DNA of 6,475 bases from Planctomycetaceae bacterium (GTDB taxonomy: Bacteria; Planctomycetota; Planctomycetia; Pirellulales; Thermoguttaceae): positions 1 through 6,475 of the forward strand of contig DOMV01000302.1 in the NCBI GenBank assembly GCA_003509805.1, read 5' to 3'. A model generated the notes under the pieces. The model had not been told where the DNA came from, made no database searches, and was given only the letters and a program-made list of their open reading frames with translations. The translations under genes and the position numbers were made by a program. Shown here piece by piece: positions 1-5,576 of the stretch. The stretch's first letter is position 1; each line of letters opens with the position of its first letter.

Positions 1-63
1 AACCTCTTTTTTCATTCCCAAAGCGCAGTCCCCTGCGCTTTGGGAGTGAAAAAACTTCAGGTT
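1..63. repeat. Long imperfect inverted repeat (hairpin) at window edge
   Basis: Positions 7-28 and 33-54 form a 22-base inverted repeat with one G:T-type mismatch and a four-base loop (TCCC). The core arm is CCCAAAGCGCAG / CTGCGCTTTGGG. A looser outer pairing (AACCT at 1-5 with AGGTT at 59-63) may extend it. The T-run lies on the 5' side and the A-run on the 3' side on both strands, the reverse of an ordinary intrinsic terminator, where the U-run follows the stem. It could still stop the minus-strand tRNA transcript as a plain strong stem, or be one end of an element that continues left of the window. The hairpin is certain as sequence; its role is not known. Confidence 0.7.
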
Positions 64-115
64 TCGCACGAAGCGGTACGGCTGCAAGTTGCTGTTGTTT
101 CAAGACTTACGGAAA

Positions 116-188
116 AGCCCGCGGGGGGAATCGAACCCTCAACCTCAGCATTACGAATGCTGCGCTCTGCCAGTTGAGCTACGCGGGC
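116..188 (-). tRNA. tRNA-Thr (anticodon CGT)
   Basis: Read on the minus strand the 73 bases fold as a full cloverleaf. The acceptor stem GCCCGCG/CGCGGGC is perfect. The D arm is GCTC/GAGC with loop AACTGGCA. The anticodon stem CAGCA/TGCTG closes the loop TTCGTAA, which puts CGT at 153-155 on the plus strand as ACG. The T loop is TTCGATT and the discriminator base is T. The T stem GAGGG/CCCCC has one A-C mismatch, which is slightly unusual. CCA is not encoded, since TTT follows the discriminator, so it must be added by tRNA nucleotidyltransferase. CGT reads the threonine codon ACG. A strong promoter lies about 60 bases upstream. Confidence 0.95.
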
Positions 189-199
189 AACCAGAACGA

Positions 200-236
200 C
201 TCGGTGCGAAGACATCCCGTGGTGTCTGCAACCGAG
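200..236 (-). other. Hairpin in the tRNA leader
   Basis: CTCGGT (200-205) pairs with ACCGAG (231-236), and AGACA (210-214) pairs with TGTCT (223-227), giving a two-part stem with small internal loops. It lies between the tRNA promoter and the mature tRNA 5' end, so it would form in the precursor leader. It may help present the precursor to RNase P or may simply be chance. Low functional certainty. Confidence 0.4.
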
Positions 237-251
237 AACGAAGAGTATGGA

Positions 252-279
252 ATTGTATCAAATATCGCCTTTTTGTCAA
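252..279 (-). promoter_or_regulatory. Sigma70-type promoter for tRNA-Thr
   Basis: On the minus strand a perfect -35 box TTGACA (274-279) is followed after 16 bases by TACAAT (252-257), one base from the -10 consensus. Transcription would start near 245 and run left into the tRNA, giving a leader of about 57 bases. This is the best promoter match in the window. Confidence 0.78.
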
Positions 280-404
280 CAGGGCGATGCGGCCCCGCAG
301 TCGAGCTGCAAGTAAAAGTGTCATCCGGTTTGCGTTTTCTTGCGTATTACAGGGAGGCGATTGTGTTTTCGCCCGTTTCCGGTCCCGAAAACAAGGAGGT
401 TCCC

Positions 405-765
405 ATGAATACCGCCGCCCTCAACACGCTCGTCGACGTCTTCAAAAAATCCGCCGATCCCCGTGATCCCAGAGGAGTTGGGCATCCTTATCGCGGCACG
501 CTCGCTCTTGCCCCCTCCAGAAACATGTCTCGGTCTGCTCGCACGGATTCCCTACATCGCCCACATCGAACGCCGGGCCCAAAAACACGGGCATGACCTC
601 CGCGAGCCCCTCGGTTTCAAGCGGAACAAGCCGCCCGTCGGCACCACCATTTCACGCATTTTGGCCAAAATTTCCCTTGACGACCTGCAAAACCATTTCG
701 CCGCGTTTTTGAACGCAATTCTGATGAAAGACAACGACATGCTCACGGCGGCCGTCGACGGGTGC
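405..765 (+). pseudogene. ISAs1-family transposase remnant, frameshifted and truncated
   Basis: A good Shine-Dalgarno site (AGGAGG at 394-399) precedes ATG 405. The first frame reads MNTAALNTLVDVFKK, then DPRDPRGVGHPYRGTLAL, the typical start of ISAs1 (H-repeat-associated) transposases, which carry an N-terminal associated domain with a DPR..RG..HP motif. Around 515-530 the reading frame shifts by one base. It continues as LGLLARIPYIAHIERRAQ, LREPLGF, PPVGTTISRILAKI and a final AAVDG near 750-762. That DG is the place of the first catalytic aspartate of the DDE domain; the usual following lysine is cysteine here. Family resemblance ends there, and the remaining two-thirds of the transposase is missing. 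The open frame runs on to a stop at 850-852 without family features. No terminal inverted repeats could be assigned. The remnant cannot encode an active enzyme. Family assignment is from motif recall, not a search. Confidence 0.8.
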
Positions 766-781
766 GTGGCGGTGCGTCCTC

Positions 782-809
782 TTGAGCATTTTCACGAACA
801 TGGTATATT
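782..809 (+). promoter_or_regulatory. Candidate promoter for thiG
   Basis: TTGAGC (782-787) and TATATT (804-809) are separated by 16 bases and resemble the -35 and -10 boxes. Transcription would begin near 816, leaving a leader of about 75 bases before thiG. It sits just past the end of the transposase remnant, so the promoter may have been brought in or created by the insertion. No thi-box (TPP riboswitch) signature is seen in the leader. Confidence 0.4.
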
Positions 810-890
810 GGGGCGCACGTGTGTCAGGCGTGGATTGGGCGTGTCTGATTGATTGTCTCGAAACCCTGTTTTTGTTTAAGAGCGACCGCG

Positions 891-1691
891 ATGCCGTTGA
901 CGATTGGAACCCATACGTTTACAAACCGGCTGTTTGTCGGGACGGGCAAATACGCCGATTACGATGTCATGCGGAATGCGATTGAGGCGAGCGGTTCCGA
1001 ATGTATCACCGTGGCGATCCGTCGCGAACGGCTGATCGATTCCTCGGGCCGGAACCTGCTCGATTTCATCGATGCGAAACGGTACACGATTCTGCCGAAC
1101 ACCGCCGGTTGTTTCAGTGCCGAAGATGCGATCCGGGTCGCCCGGCTGGGACGGGAAATCCTTTCCCGGATGAACAATCCGGGCGCCGACTGGGTCAAAC
1201 TGGAATGTCTCGGCGATGCGAAAACGTTGCTCCCGGATCCGGTCGCGACGTTGGAGGCGACGGCGCAACTGGTTGCCGACGGTTTCCAAGTGCTCGTTTA
1301 TACGACCGATGATCCGCTGATCGCGATGCGGCTCAAAAAATGCGGAGCCGCGGCCGTCATGCCTGCCGGGAGCCCGATCGGCAGCGGACAGGGCATCCTC
1401 AACCCGAACGCGATTCGAATCTGTCTCGAATATCTCAAGGAAAACGACCCCGCATACCCCGTGATCGTCGATGCGGGCGTCGGCAACGCCAGTGACGTGG
1501 CGGTCGCGATGGAACTCGGCGTCGACGGCGTGTTATTGAATACGGCCATCGCCCACGCCAAAGACCCGGTGCGTATGGCCGAGGCGATGCGGTTGGCTTG
1601 CGAAGCGGGCCGGCTCTCCCATCTTTCCGGCCGGATCCCGAAACGACTCTATGCGACCGCGAGCAGTCCGGACGAAGGACGTATCCGCTGA
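891..1691 (+). CDS. thiG: Thiazole synthase ThiG
   Basis: ThiG makes the thiazole phosphate moiety of thiamin from 1-deoxy-D-xylulose 5-phosphate, dehydroglycine and sulfur carried as thiocarboxylate on ThiS. It is a cytoplasmic TIM-barrel enzyme. The 266-residue protein is close to the usual family length. Visible landmarks are TNRLFVGTGKY (residues 11-21), the WVKLECLGD segment with K103 as the expected Schiff-base lysine, LLPDP (113-117), the phosphate-binding MPAGSPIGSGQG (157-168), DAGVG (194-198), LLNTAIAHAKDPVRMA (215-230) and the C-terminal GRIPKRLYATASSP. ATG 891 is chosen because MPLTIG is the normal family start; the frame is open to 849, but the extra residues look unrelated. The ribosome site is weak (TTAAGAG upstream). 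No thiS, thiE, thiH or thiO is visible on either side, so the partners must lie elsewhere in the genome. The upstream neighbour is a dead transposase. Confidence 0.96.
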   Translation: MPLTIGTHTFTNRLFVGTGKYADYDVMRNAIEASGSECITVAIRRERLIDSSGRNLLDFIDAKRYTILPNTAGCFSAEDAIRVARLGREILSRMNNPGADWVKLECLGDAKTLLPDPVATLEATAQLVADGFQVLVYTTDDPLIAMRLKKCGAAAVMPAGSPIGSGQGILNPNAIRICLEYLKENDPAYPVIVDAGVGNASDVAVAMELGVDGVLLNTAIAHAKDPVRMAEAMRLACEAGRLSHLSGRIPKRLYATASSPDEGRIR

Positions 1692-1996
1692 AACGGGACT
1701 TGCAGTACGGCCCTGTTTATTGCTTCCCGAAGAATCCGGCAACGTGGAACGTGGCAAGCGTGCCAAGGATTCCAACGGTATTACTGACGCAGAATTGCCA
1801 GTTGGAGGTCAAATGATGGGAATTCATGGACTTGGCCAACTCCGCATTTTGGGAGACCAATTTCGCATACAATCCTCCCGATCCTTTGCAGGAATGTCGC
1901 ATTTCCTGTAATCGCCGGAAAAAGAATAGAAGTCTCTGGCCAAGTACAAGACAACCGCTTTGAGGGCATCAATCCGGGAGCGGACGCAGTGTCTGA
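1692..1996. other. Intergenic stretch with no convincing gene
   Basis: About 305 bases follow thiG with no recognisable gene, RNA or terminator. The only coding-like item is a 31-32 codon frame (1813-1911, starting at ATG ATG) with a Shine-Dalgarno-like GGAGG at 1804-1808. The peptide MGIHGLGQLRILGDQ... matches nothing I know. A second short frame from ATG 1826 (MDLANSAFWETNFAYNPP) also has no clear relative. Both may be remnants of decayed genes. No clear intrinsic terminator for thiG was found here. Confidence 0.5.
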
Positions 1997-2203
1997 TTGC
2001 TCTCCGTAAGCATCCGTGTCACCAAGGCCGTCGCAGACGAGATCAACGAGTTGGCCGACGCGCACGGCTATGGGGACAACCGAAGTAAATTTATCGAGCT
2101 CGCCGCCAGGGGGTTGATTACGGTGGATCGCAGTAGGGTTTTCGTTCAAAAGTGTCCTCCCCGTTTACTTGGAGACATGGGGCGAGCGAGCGGAAAGCTT
2201 TGA
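1997..2203 (+). CDS. Small ribbon-helix-helix-like protein or its remnant
   Basis: The frame has an in-frame TGA directly before it (1994-1996) and would have to begin at TTG 1997. No good ribosome site is present, only GGGAG about 20 bases upstream. The first 40 residues fit the ribbon-helix-helix (CopG/MetJ/Arc) pattern: a short strand LSVSIRV, a helix TKAVADEINELADAHG, a turn, and a second helix beginning NRSKFIELAARGL. Proteins of this kind bind DNA as dimers and are often antitoxins or plasmid regulators. The last 20 or so residues (from about VDRSRVFVQ) do not resemble the fold and may be read-through after decay. No toxin gene is next to it. It ends 13 bases before the start of the nuclease gene, so if expressed the two could be co-transcribed. 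It could be an intact short gene or the 3' part of a broken one; I lean to a remnant or weakly expressed gene. Confidence 0.45.
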   Translation: MLSVSIRVTKAVADEINELADAHGYGDNRSKFIELAARGLITVDRSRVFVQKCPPRLLGDMGRASGKL

Positions 2204-2216
2204 GGAAAGGATCGCC

Positions 2217-3191
2217 ATGTCGATGTTTCACTGGGACAAGGGGCTGATCCTGCCGGAAGCGGGATTGAGCGTCGATATCACGCGACGACAGGCGTGCGGA
2301 TTCGTTTCCCATGCCCACGGGGATCACCTGGGCCGGCATGAGATCACCTACTGTACGGCGGAAACCGAATCGCTGTGCCGTTTAAGACTCAGTATCAAGC
2401 CGACGCAGGTCTTCCGGGCCATGCGCTTCTTCGAGCCGATCATGTGCGGTGCGCTGAAATTGACGGCCTATCCGGCAGGTCATTGCCTCGGCTCCGCGAT
2501 GCTCCTGGCCGAAAGTCCGCAAAGCGGCAAACGGCTTCTCTATACCGGCGATTTCAAACTGGGACCGTCCGCGACGTCCGTCGAGGCCGTTGTCCCGAAA
2601 GCGGATTACCTTATCATGGAATCGACTTTCGGAACGCCGGATTACCGGATGCCGCCGCGGGAAGAAATGATCGCCCGGTTGATCGACGAGGTCGGCGAAT
2701 CGTTCGCGAGAAAGCGTTCCCCGGTCATCTTCGCCTACACGCTCGGCAAGGGGCAGGAAGTGAGTCGCCTGTTGACCCTCGCGGGCTTCAAGGTGCAGCA
2801 GGGGAAAAAAATGTACGAAATCAGCGAAATCTACGAAAAGCACGGCGTTCCCCTCGGCGACGTCATCCCGCTCTTGAAACGCCGGAGCGAACCGGACCGG
2901 GTTTTGGTGATTCCGGCACACCATTGTCCGTTTGAAACGCCTTATCCGACCCGGACCTTTGCCGTAACCGGCTGGGCGATCCGGAAAGGCGCCGTCTACC
3001 AGTTGAGGGTCGATGTCGCGATTCCACTTTCGGATCATGCCGATTTTGACGAACTGGTAGGGGCCGTCGAACGTGCCGAACCGGAAATGGTTTACTGCAC
3101 GCATGGAGGACCGGAATTCGTCGATCATCTCAACGACCTCGGTTTTCGCGCCCGACCGCTCGACCGCCCTTATCAGGAACGCCTTTTTTGA
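2217..3191 (+). CDS. MBL-fold exonuclease-like hydrolase (COG1236-type)
   Basis: A 324-residue metallo-beta-lactamase-fold protein. The signature HAHGDH is at residues 32-37 (H32, H34, D36, H37 as zinc ligands). Further ligand positions are H89 in PAGHCLGS, D112 in YTGDFKLG, and H296 in CTHGG. MESTFG (134-139), FAYTLGKGQ (172-180) and SDHADF (272-277) are typical of the beta-CASP/CPSF73-related mRNA-processing and DNA-repair exonucleases. The layout resembles the ligase-associated DNA damage response exonucleases (about 330 residues), which work with an ATP-dependent DNA ligase and a DEXH helicase, but neither gene is nearby. Substrate, RNA or DNA, cannot be told from sequence. ATG 2217 is chosen because GAGGAAAGG (2202-2210) sits 6 bases before it; a TTG at 2169 in frame has no such site. 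No signal peptide, so cytoplasmic. A repeat element follows 48 bases downstream. Confidence 0.88.
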   Translation: MSMFHWDKGLILPEAGLSVDITRRQACGFVSHAHGDHLGRHEITYCTAETESLCRLRLSIKPTQVFRAMRFFEPIMCGALKLTAYPAGHCLGSAMLLAESPQSGKRLLYTGDFKLGPSATSVEAVVPKADYLIMESTFGTPDYRMPPREEMIARLIDEVGESFARKRSPVIFAYTLGKGQEVSRLLTLAGFKVQQGKKMYEISEIYEKHGVPLGDVIPLLKRRSEPDRVLVIPAHHCPFETPYPTRTFAVTGWAIRKGAVYQLRVDVAIPLSDHADFDELVGAVERAEPEMVYCTHGGPEFVDHLNDLGFRARPLDRPYQERLF

Positions 3192-3239
3192 ATGCCCGGT
3201 CGGTATACCTCACAACCCGTTTGCGTCAACAGGCACGGG

Positions 3240-3389
3240 TATACTGGAAACGCGATGAAAACGGCCATTTGGTCAAATCTGCCTGCCGCACTTACTCGCT
3301 CCTAACTTTTGTCAACATAAGCATTTACGCGGATTATTCGAGCGGCAGGCGGTTATGCGCGGGAGGATTATCATGCCATTTACGGCATA
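3240..3389 (+). repeat. Intergenic element, copy A (150 bp)
   Basis: The left end is TATACTGGAAACGCGATG and the right end CATTTACGGCATA; the two ends are imperfect inverted repeats (9 of 13). It contains ATTTGGTCAAATCTGCCTGC and a perfect internal inverted repeat, GCCTGCCGC (3281-3289) with GCGGCAGGC (3342-3350). It lies between two converging genes, the nuclease gene ending at 3191 and the membrane repeat protein ending at 3443. It aligns over its whole length with the copies at 5049, 5577 and 6375. It encodes no protein. Confidence 0.88.
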
Positions 3390-3442
3390 TCTTCGATGCA
3401 CCGGTCAAAGGCACAATCGACACAACCGGCTCCGACAGGGAA

Positions 3443-4180
3443 CTATTCTTCCAATTTCTTCAAGGGATCGAATTCGGTCGGCCCTTCGATGGTATCCCCC
3501 TTCTCAAGATTGATATTCAACGGCTCGGGCTTTTCGATTTTCATGCTCGCGAGCATCGAATACAGCTTCTTGCCCTCGGAATGAGTAATGGTTTCATGGG
3601 CCTGCCGGGCACGTTCGGCAAACATTCCCTCGGGCCAAAATTCGAAAACCTCCTTGTATTTTTTCTCCGCGACATCGAGATCGTCCTTATCGGTGCGGAC
3701 GGCGGCCAACGATTCATGCGTCGCGGCCAAACCGAACGCGATTTGCTCCTTCAACCGGCTGTTGGAAGTCAATTTTTCCGCAGAGAAAAAATACGTCCGG
3801 GCTGATTCCAACTGCTTCATCGCCTCGTCCCGGTCCGTGTAGAGAAGATTGGCCCCTTCCTGGAGCTGGAATTGGGCCAGTGTCATGCGTACCCTGGCCC
3901 CCATATCACCGGAGGTATAGGTGGCGGCCAGATTCTGAAAGGCTTGTGTCCGGGCCTCGGGCGTCGCGGCCCCCACCGAATGGAAATAGCTTTCCCATTG
4001 GGCCTTTTGCTGAATTTGCATGAAATTGGAGCTGATTAACGTGACGCACAAGATCACCAGGGCGACGACGAGCACGACATAGACGACCTTCGCATAGGGT
4101 TCCCGGAGGTCTTCATACAGTTTCAGCAACCATTTTCCGAGAAGATTTTGCGACAATTGACGGCGACGTTCTCCATCCAT
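3443..4180 (-). CDS. Membrane-anchored helical-repeat (TPR-like) protein
   Basis: A 245-residue protein with a short cytoplasmic, arginine-rich head (MDGERRRQLS), one membrane segment at about residues 31-50 (VVYVVLVVALVILCVTLISS), and a large soluble part. Positively charged residues before the segment predict that the C-terminal part faces the periplasm or other non-cytoplasmic side. Residues 70-200 are alpha-helical with alanine- and aromatic-spaced stretches (AFQNLAATY, AMKQLESARTYFFSAEK, AEKKYKEVFEFWP), consistent with degenerate TPR-like repeats; YfgM-type scaffolds have a similar plan. The tail after 215 is proline- and acid-rich. I recognise the general design from planctomycete genomes but know no assigned function. 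ATG 4180 has AAGGA on the minus strand about 8-12 bases ahead. A good promoter (4247-4276) is just upstream, so it need not depend on the DUF2269 gene 150 bases away. Confidence 0.82.
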   Translation of the reverse strand: MDGERRRQLSQNLLGKWLLKLYEDLREPYAKVVYVVLVVALVILCVTLISSNFMQIQQKAQWESYFHSVGAATPEARTQAFQNLAATYTSGDMGARVRMTLAQFQLQEGANLLYTDRDEAMKQLESARTYFFSAEKLTSNSRLKEQIAFGLAATHESLAAVRTDKDDLDVAEKKYKEVFEFWPEGMFAERARQAHETITHSEGKKLYSMLASMKIEKPEPLNINLEKGDTIEGPTEFDPLKKLEE

Positions 4181-4246
4181 ACGACAATCCTTAATCCTTT
4201 ATCAAATAAGACCGTATTCCAAAAATTCCAAGCAAACCGAACAAAC

Positions 4247-4276
4247 AGTATAGGCGAAAAAACCGGAGGACGTCAA
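4247..4276 (-). promoter_or_regulatory. Sigma70-type promoter for the membrane repeat protein
   Basis: On the minus strand TTGACG (4271-4276) and TATACT (4247-4252) are separated by 18 bases. Both boxes are one or two bases from consensus. Transcription would start near 4240, giving a leader of about 60 bases. It lies between the stop of the DUF2269 gene and the next start, so the downstream gene can be expressed alone. Confidence 0.6.
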
Positions 4277-4330
4277 GAGCTATCGGGAAAATAAGCACAT
4301 CGGGAAATTTCGAAGACCATCCACCCGGGC

Positions 4331-4900
4331 TTAAACGTTGTCTTCGACGGACATGACCGGCGTTCCTTCGGGAAGCGGCGGCACCCAGTTTCGCTTGCGG
4401 CCTTTCCAGGGCTTAAAAACGGAAATAAATGTCATAAAAATCAATCCGCTCAACTGGAGAGGGCAGAAAACCATCAGCAAAAGCGTATTTCCGTGAAATG
4501 AAGGCGATTGCTCCGCGACAAACCGATCGTCGTGCATCAACAAGGCGTTTTGGTTGATCCATGTGTTCAAGGCAATCAATCCGGCAACGGCGAGGATCAT
4601 GAACACGATCCATTTCACGATCATCCATTTTTGGCGAAAAAATCCCCACGGCGTTTTCAGTCCGTACAGGATACCAGTAAACATGCAACCGAGAGCTCCG
4701 GGAACAATCCCGAAATCGTCGATCACCTTCAACGCCTGGGAACGCAGGTGATGCTCGTCGGCATTTTCCGGTTGGCTGACAAAAAGAACGAGCAATACCG
4801 CGATGCCACAGCCGGTCCACATCATGGCAAAAAGAAGGTGTGCTATTTTCAGCAGGCGTGCGCCGGTCGGACCGAGATACCGTTTTTTTTTGGGGGGCAT
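4331..4900 (-). CDS. Four-helix membrane protein, DUF2269-like
   Basis: A 189-residue integral membrane protein. Four hydrophobic helices are visible at about residues 16-41, 65-82, 93-113 and 137-161, with a basic N-terminus (MPPKKKRY) and a charged C-terminal tail. The first helix begins LLKIAHLLFAMMWTG, with a histidine at 21 and a following tryptophan-glycine; this is the hallmark of DUF2269/CopD-like predicted membrane proteins. Some of these are suspected to bind haem or metal, but no role is established. ATG 4900 is the likely start because the family begins shortly before the first helix; a TTG at 4921 would add seven residues, and neither start has a good Shine-Dalgarno site. Directly after ATG come six C and nine A, a slippage-prone run (see findings). 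It reads toward the membrane repeat protein, 150 bases downstream. Confidence 0.8.
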   Translation of the reverse strand: MPPKKKRYLGPTGARLLKIAHLLFAMMWTGCGIAVLLVLFVSQPENADEHHLRSQALKVIDDFGIVPGALGCMFTGILYGLKTPWGFFRQKWMIVKWIVFMILAVAGLIALNTWINQNALLMHDDRFVAEQSPSFHGNTLLLMVFCPLQLSGLIFMTFISVFKPWKGRKRNWVPPLPEGTPVMSVEDNV

Positions 4901-5048
4901 GGGAAAGAACCGTCCGGACAATCGGGAGGGCTTTTATCGATAAATTTAACTCTGATAACACCTTGCCGCTCAAACCGGCAACGATTCTAACCCAAGGAAC
5001 AAGGGAATGCCAGTGCAAAACTTCCCGCAATCCGGAAAACTTCGATTA
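4901..5048. other. Upstream region of the DUF2269 gene with small palindromes
   Basis: This stretch holds no gene. It contains a 10-base palindrome TTATCGATAA (4934-4943) and a short hairpin TTGCCG-N7-CGGCAA (4963-4981). On the minus strand TTGCCG and TTATCA are 17 bases apart and could serve as a weak promoter for the DUF2269 gene. All of these are suggestive only. Confidence 0.35.
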
Positions 5049-5211
5049 TATACGGGAAACGCGGTGAAATTGGTTGTTTGGTCAAGGTTGTTTGGCGAAG
5101 GCTGCTTGTCGCACTCACTCGCCATAAGATATTTGCAAATATCCTGTTGCACGTTGTGTTCGAGCGACAAGCGATTGTTCGCGGGAACGATTTCAGGCCG
5201 TTTACGGTATA
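5049..5211 (+). repeat. Intergenic element, copy B (163 bp, diverged)
   Basis: The ends are TATACGGGAAACG and CGTTTACGGTATA (inverted match 11 of 13), flanked by extra TA on each side. The middle is the most diverged of the four copies. The internal inverted repeat reads GCTTGTCGC (5104-5112) and GCGACAAGC (5164-5172), perfect pairing although both arms differ from copy A at two positions. Its centre holds a perfect 16-base palindrome, GATATTTGCAAATATC (5128-5143), absent from the other copies. It lies between the DUF2269 start and the end of the DUF6485 gene. Confidence 0.83.
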
Positions 5212-5248
5212 TACCGATCTATTCCGAAATCGAATGGTTTTTCGTTGA

Positions 5249-5264
5249 AAACGCCAAGGCGTTT
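5249..5264 (-). terminator. Possible weak terminator after the DUF6485 gene
   Basis: The minus strand reads AAACGCCTTGGCGTTTTC, a 16-base palindrome with a short tight loop followed by T residues, about 60 bases past the DUF6485 stop. The stem is short, so this is only a possible intrinsic terminator. Confidence 0.3.
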
Positions 5265-5324
5265 GTCGTGTCGCGCGACGATGCGACGTCCATCATGGCC
5301 GCACCGGTTTCCCTCCTGTCGGAC

Positions 5325-5525
5325 TCACACTTTTTTTTCCGTAACGAGCCGGGCGAAATGCTCAAAGGAGCGGTCATAGGTCTTCTCGGCTTCCGAAGAA
5401 AAAAAACAGCCCGGTATTTCCCGTCGCGAAAGGTGGGAATGAAGGCAATCACAGCAGATTCCCCGCTTGCCGCAGGAATAGGAACACGTACACTTCGTTT
5501 TATTTTTCTCGCTTTTGCATTCCAT
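5325..5525 (-). CDS. Cysteine-rich small protein, DUF6485-like
   Basis: A 66-residue protein starting MECKSEKNKTKC. It has eight cysteines at 3, 12, 14, 18, 24, 25, 27 and 40, and histidines at 29 and 31, all in the first 40 residues. The pattern C.C...C.....CC.C, then H, then a G-C-FF turn, followed by AEKTYDRSFEHFARL, is what I recall of the DUF6485 family, small bacterial proteins without known function. The cysteine spacing strongly suggests zinc or iron-sulfur binding, which is an inference. ATG 5525 is chosen over an upstream in-frame start at 5567 because AAGGAGA lies 5 bases before it and the family motif begins at once. No signal peptide is seen. A repeat copy (5577-5726) lies just upstream and an Rrf2 regulator beyond it in the same direction, so redox- or metal-linked control is conceivable but unproven. 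Confidence 0.85.
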   Translation of the reverse strand: MECKSEKNKTKCTCSYSCGKRGICCDCLHSHLSRREIPGCFFSSEAEKTYDRSFEHFARLVTEKKV

Positions 5526-5576
5526 GACCGTCTCCTTGCTTTTATGGCCTGGTCTGTCGAGACGCATGATCCCGTT

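Noticed and set aside
280..360. Sequence starting CAGGGCGATG as a left inverted repeat of the ISAs1 remnant
   Set aside because: ISAs1 ends often begin with CAGGG, but no matching right end exists and a second CAGGG at about 350 makes the match non-specific.
804..812. GTATATTGG as a further decayed repeat copy near thiG
   Set aside because: Nothing beyond the first few bases resembles the repeat; better explained as a -10 box.
810..890. Possible TPP riboswitch in the thiG leader
   Set aside because: No CTGAGA or other thi-box sequence can be found, and the leader is too short for a full aptamer.
1781..2149. Minus-strand open frame of 122 codons after thiG
   Set aside because: No start signal, no recognisable domain, and it lies opposite the RHH-like frame, which has better protein character.
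2382..3128. Minus-strand open frame of 248 codons
   Set aside because: It is antisense to the MBL-fold gene, whose metal-binding motifs are clear; the frame is a shadow.
3201..3209. CGGTATACC as an additional partial copy of the repeat end
   Set aside because: Only nine bases match the element end and no adjoining repeat sequence is present.
3373..3530. Short plus-strand frame beginning at ATG 3373 with GGGAGG ahead of it
   Set aside because: The ribosome-site look-alike is part of the conserved repeat, and the frame then runs antisense into a real gene.
3188..3805. Plus-strand open frame of 205 codons
   Set aside because: It crosses repeat copy A and then reads antisense through the membrane repeat protein; no domain features.
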